Shown: positions 61,532-64,000 of the stretch, piece after piece | How positions within the stretch are numbered: position 1 is the first letter of the stretch | Layout: every line of letters begins with the position of its first letter | Assembly (NCBI RefSeq): GCF_023703465.1 | Contig: NZ_JAMQGP010000004.1 | Coordinates: 186,001 to 250,000 of the forward strand | DNA from: Echinimonas agarilytica | GTDB taxonomy: Bacteria; Pseudomonadota; Gammaproteobacteria; Enterobacterales; Neiellaceae | DNA length: 64,000 nt | Direction: 5' to 3' | The notes under the pieces: generated by a model | The model's input: only the letters and a program-made list of their open reading frames with translations | Database searches by the model: none | What the model was told of the DNA's origin: nothing | Translations under genes and position numbers: made by a program

Positions 61532-63982
61532 ATGTTGGAACAAAAACCATTTCGAATGACCAAGCTCGCTTTTTTAGTCGGGCTAAGTTTCGCCGCGTCA
61601 CCATTAACTTTGATGGCACAAGAAACTGAAGAAACCACAGCAGCGCAAGAAGAAGTTGTAGAGCTAGAGACCTACACAGCAGAAGGCCAAGTCGAAGATA
61701 GTATGGGGATTATGCCAACAGAGCCTGTTAAATCAGTATTTGGTTTTGGCAAAACAATTCTAGAAACTCCACGTGGCGTGACGTCTGTCAGCGCCGATAT
61801 GATGGAAAACTACAACATCACAGACATTGATGATTTGGTACTGGTTTCCCCCGGAGCCTTCACCCAATCATTCTTTGGTGTGGCCGGTTCACTCGATGTA
61901 CGCGGTACTCCTGGAGAAGTGTACTTTCGTGGCGTACGTCGGGTGAACAACCCCGGTAACTACCCAACTCCTATTGGCGCAACTGACCGAATTGATATTG
62001 TTCGCGGTCCAGCTTCGCCTATTTATGGCCCATCCAAAATTGGTGGTTATCTCAACTTCCAACCGAAGTCAGCCCGCGCTGAAACAGGTCAGTACCTTGA
62101 GAAACCCAAAGGTGGCATGTCGTATACCACAGGCACATGGGACAAAAGCATACTCACCGCCGAAGTGGGTGGCCCCGCCGAAGTTGGCGGTAAAAGCCTC
62201 GGTTACTACATCTATGCGGAAGTAGAAAACTCAGATAGCTATTACGAAAACACCAGCACCGACAATACCATTGTTCAAGCTTCATTCAATATGGACTTAA
62301 CGCCCTCAACACGCATTGAATTTGGCGGTATGCACCATGATTTTGATGGTAACCAAGTTGCAGGTTGGAACCGCGTCACTCAAGATTTAATTGACCACGG
62401 CACCTATATCACAGGCAAGGCTCAATCGATTGACACCGACGGCGACGGGTATAATTCCACATCTGAGTTTCTCGATTGGCAAGGTAGTTTCTCAGAAGAT
62501 TCAAATAACTTCTGGGTTCCGGCTTCGAGCGGTACTGATGCAGCAATGGATCCATTGTGGGCACTGGAAGACGTTGGCACCGCGAAGCTTAAAGGCGACC
62601 AAGTTCTAGTGGCCCCCGAAGATCGCTTAGAAACTGAAGTCAACACGCTATATTTCGACATTATTCATGAGTTTGATTCGGGTCTCACTATGACCAACAA
62701 ATTCTTCTATGAAGAACTAGAAAACATCAACGAAAATGCCTATGGATTCTCTCAATTTGCAGACACCTTCGTTGTCGAAGATCAGCTCATCTTTGCCTAT
62801 GAAACCGACCATAACGATTGGCTAAGTGGTGCTTATCAAGTATCGCCGAGTATTCGCTATACCGACTTTAAACACGGTGATGATTTCTTTTTCGAATATT
62901 TTGACCGCCGCGACTTAACAGGTCCTTCAACAGCACTAGACCGAAAATTACATGCAACGGTAGCTGATGAAGGATACTCAAGTTATACCGTAGGTGACTT
63001 CACAGACTATGGCTTGGCCTTCTTAGCCGACTTTTCTATCTACGAAAACCTAAACCTATTACTGGGTGCACGTTATGACTACGTAGATATGAGCAGCACC
63101 GAGAAAGTCAGTAAAACAGCGTTTGCCTCACCGACTGATCCAGATGAAAAAGCCGACGATTCGGATGATGGCGTATCTTGGACGGCAAGTATTTCATACA
63201 CAACGCCTTGGGGCATTACGCCGTATGCGACAGTGTCTGAGCAAACCACCATCATCATGGGTCAAGGTTCAGAAATTTCAGTTGGAAACATTGAAGAAGG
63301 CAACGCTCTGGCCGATTCAGAACTGACTGAATTAGGTGTGAAAGCAAGCCTACTGGATGATCGCTTGTACATGTCAGCGGCCTACTTCAAACAAGAACGA
63401 ACCAGTGTCAATGCTCAGGATCAGGTAAGTAATAACACCACCGAAAGTGAAGGTTACGAGTTTGAAGCACGCTTCTTGGCCACCGAGCAATTCACGGTGA
63501 CAGGAGCATGGACTCACATTGAAGTCACGAACCTAACAGCGAAAGATTCGGGCACTCAATTTGGCTTCCAAGGTGCTGAAGACATGACGGGCATTAGCGA
63601 TCCATCACTGTTTTACGGCTACGTTCAACAAGGCTTGTATCTCGTAAATAGTGACTCTGACGCCAGAAAAGCTGGGATTCCAGAGAACATGTACAGTTTG
63701 ACAGGGGCCTATGATTTCCAAAATGGCTTCAATGCAAACGCCAGTGCAGTTCATGCTGAATCAACCTACTCGGGTTTCTCCAAATCAGTGAAGTTGCCGT
63801 CTTACACCGTACTCAATGCGGGTGTGAGCTACTCAACTGACGACTGGACCATTCGGGTTCAAGGCAAGAACTTGACCGACGAAGAGTATTTCCGTTCTAA
63901 CTTCCCTGACTTGTTTGGTAGCACCATCGTGTTACCCGAATTACCTCGTCATTGGAGTGCAACGGCATCTTACCGCTTCTAA
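61532..63982 (+). CDS. TonB-dependent outer-membrane receptor, purine-island
   Basis: The 816-residue receptor has a long signal peptide (about 10-30, 'PLTLMAQ'), a plug domain (about 60-170; 'PRGVTSVSADMMENYNITDIDDLVLVSPG', 'TDRIDIVRGPASPIYGPSKIGGYLNF'), and a 22-strand barrel ending in the aromatic strand 'WSATASYRF'. The plug is of the siderophore-receptor type, but the gene sits in the purine island behind a sigma-54 promoter and next to a secreted adenosine deaminase. That suggests uptake of nucleosides, purines or their polymers. The ATG at 61532 is preferred over 61517 because GGAGAG lies before it. Confidence 0.9.
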   Translation: MLEQKPFRMTKLAFLVGLSFAASPLTLMAQETEETTAAQEEVVELETYTAEGQVEDSMGIMPTEPVKSVFGFGKTILETPRGVTSVSADMMENYNITDIDDLVLVSPGAFTQSFFGVAGSLDVRGTPGEVYFRGVRRVNNPGNYPTPIGATDRIDIVRGPASPIYGPSKIGGYLNFQPKSARAETGQYLEKPKGGMSYTTGTWDKSILTAEVGGPAEVGGKSLGYYIYAEVENSDSYYENTSTDNTIVQASFNMDLTPSTRIEFGGMHHDFDGNQVAGWNRVTQDLIDHGTYITGKAQSIDTDGDGYNSTSEFLDWQGSFSEDSNNFWVPASSGTDAAMDPLWALEDVGTAKLKGDQVLVAPEDRLETEVNTLYFDIIHEFDSGLTMTNKFFYEELENINENAYGFSQFADTFVVEDQLIFAYETDHNDWLSGAYQVSPSIRYTDFKHGDDFFFEYFDRRDLTGPSTALDRKLHATVADEGYSSYTVGDFTDYGLAFLADFSIYENLNLLLGARYDYVDMSSTEKVSKTAFASPTDPDEKADDSDDGVSWTASISYTTPWGITPYATVSEQTTIIMGQGSEISVGNIEEGNALADSELTELGVKASLLDDRLYMSAAYFKQERTSVNAQDQVSNNTTESEGYEFEARFLATEQFTVTGAWTHIEVTNLTAKDSGTQFGFQGAEDMTGISDPSLFYGYVQQGLYLVNSDSDARKAGIPENMYSLTGAYDFQNGFNANASAVHAESTYSGFSKSVKLPSYTVLNAGVSYSTDDWTIRVQGKNLTDEEYFRSNFPDLFGSTIVLPELPRHWSATASYRF

Positions 63983-64000
63983 ATCCCCGTTCATCTGATA

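Noticed and set aside
1-64000. CRISPR arrays, tRNA or rRNA genes, insertion sequences, prophage
   Set aside because: No regularly spaced repeats, no cloverleaf or conserved rRNA sequence and no transposase, integrase or phage structural protein were seen on either strand.

Overview
The window is chromosomal DNA from a gammaproteobacterium, probably marine and free-living. The conserved markers are gammaproteobacterial: an overlapping ppk-ppx pair, PhoB/PhoR with PstS/PstC, RdgC, a YcbL-type GloC, TrhP (YegQ), a GcvR-like protein and a RutR-like TetR regulator. Envelope genes fit a Gram-negative: two OmpC-type porins, a TonB receptor, lipoproteins and a PEP-CTERM protein. I cannot name the genus. 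There are no rRNA or tRNA genes, CRISPR arrays, transposases or phage genes.

Layout. 1-15 kb is a phosphate block: the start of pstC (leftward), then gcvR-like, ppk and ppx (rightward), then pstS, phoR and phoB (leftward). Three Pho-box promoters, each with its -10 exactly 10 bp after the box, precede pstC, pstS and phoB. Between ppx and pstS lies an accessory leftward cassette (4.6-9.3 kb): a PEP-CTERM-anchored cohesin-like protein, a small secreted protein, and a 996-residue secreted protein with a VWA domain, a metzincin zinc motif and a C-terminal dockerin. Two tandem porins follow phoB. 15-26 kb is mostly core: an orphan histidine kinase, a two-gene ABC-2 exporter, a chemoreceptor, gloC, rdgC, an HDOD protein and trhP. 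26-28 kb holds a small YafY/VOC operon and a DUF2141 protein.

28-33 kb is a leftward sugar-acid operon: GntR regulator, enolase-superfamily dehydratase, MFS transporter, PfkB-type 2-keto-3-deoxy-sugar-acid kinase and KDPG-type aldolase. It forms a complete route from an aldonate-like acid to pyruvate plus a triose phosphate. A duplicated 12-bp palindromic operator lies just before the regulator. 33-37.7 kb carries small orphan genes and a BetT-type betaine/choline transporter.

37.9-64 kb is a large purine scavenging and catabolism island, interrupted only by two unrelated lipoprotein genes (40.3-41.5 kb). It encodes a periplasmic NUP-family protein, a periplasmic nucleoside hydrolase and a secreted ADA2-like adenosine deaminase. 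It also encodes a TonB receptor, a BMP-type nucleoside/purine ABC importer, 8-oxoguanine deaminase, guanine deaminase and xanthine dehydrogenase XdhABC. The urate branch is there too: PuuD, HiuH, UraD and PuuE, plus a DUF985 cupin. Together these could take extracellular nucleosides to allantoate. The last ureide steps are not in the window.

The main regulatory discovery is that six transcription units of this island each start with a sequence matching the sigma-54 promoter pattern (TGGC-N7-TTGC type, GG and GC separated by exactly 10 bp). One pair is divergent, between the ABC and xdh operons. This makes the island look like one nitrogen-controlled, RpoN-dependent regulon with a RutR-like TetR protein as a likely second input.
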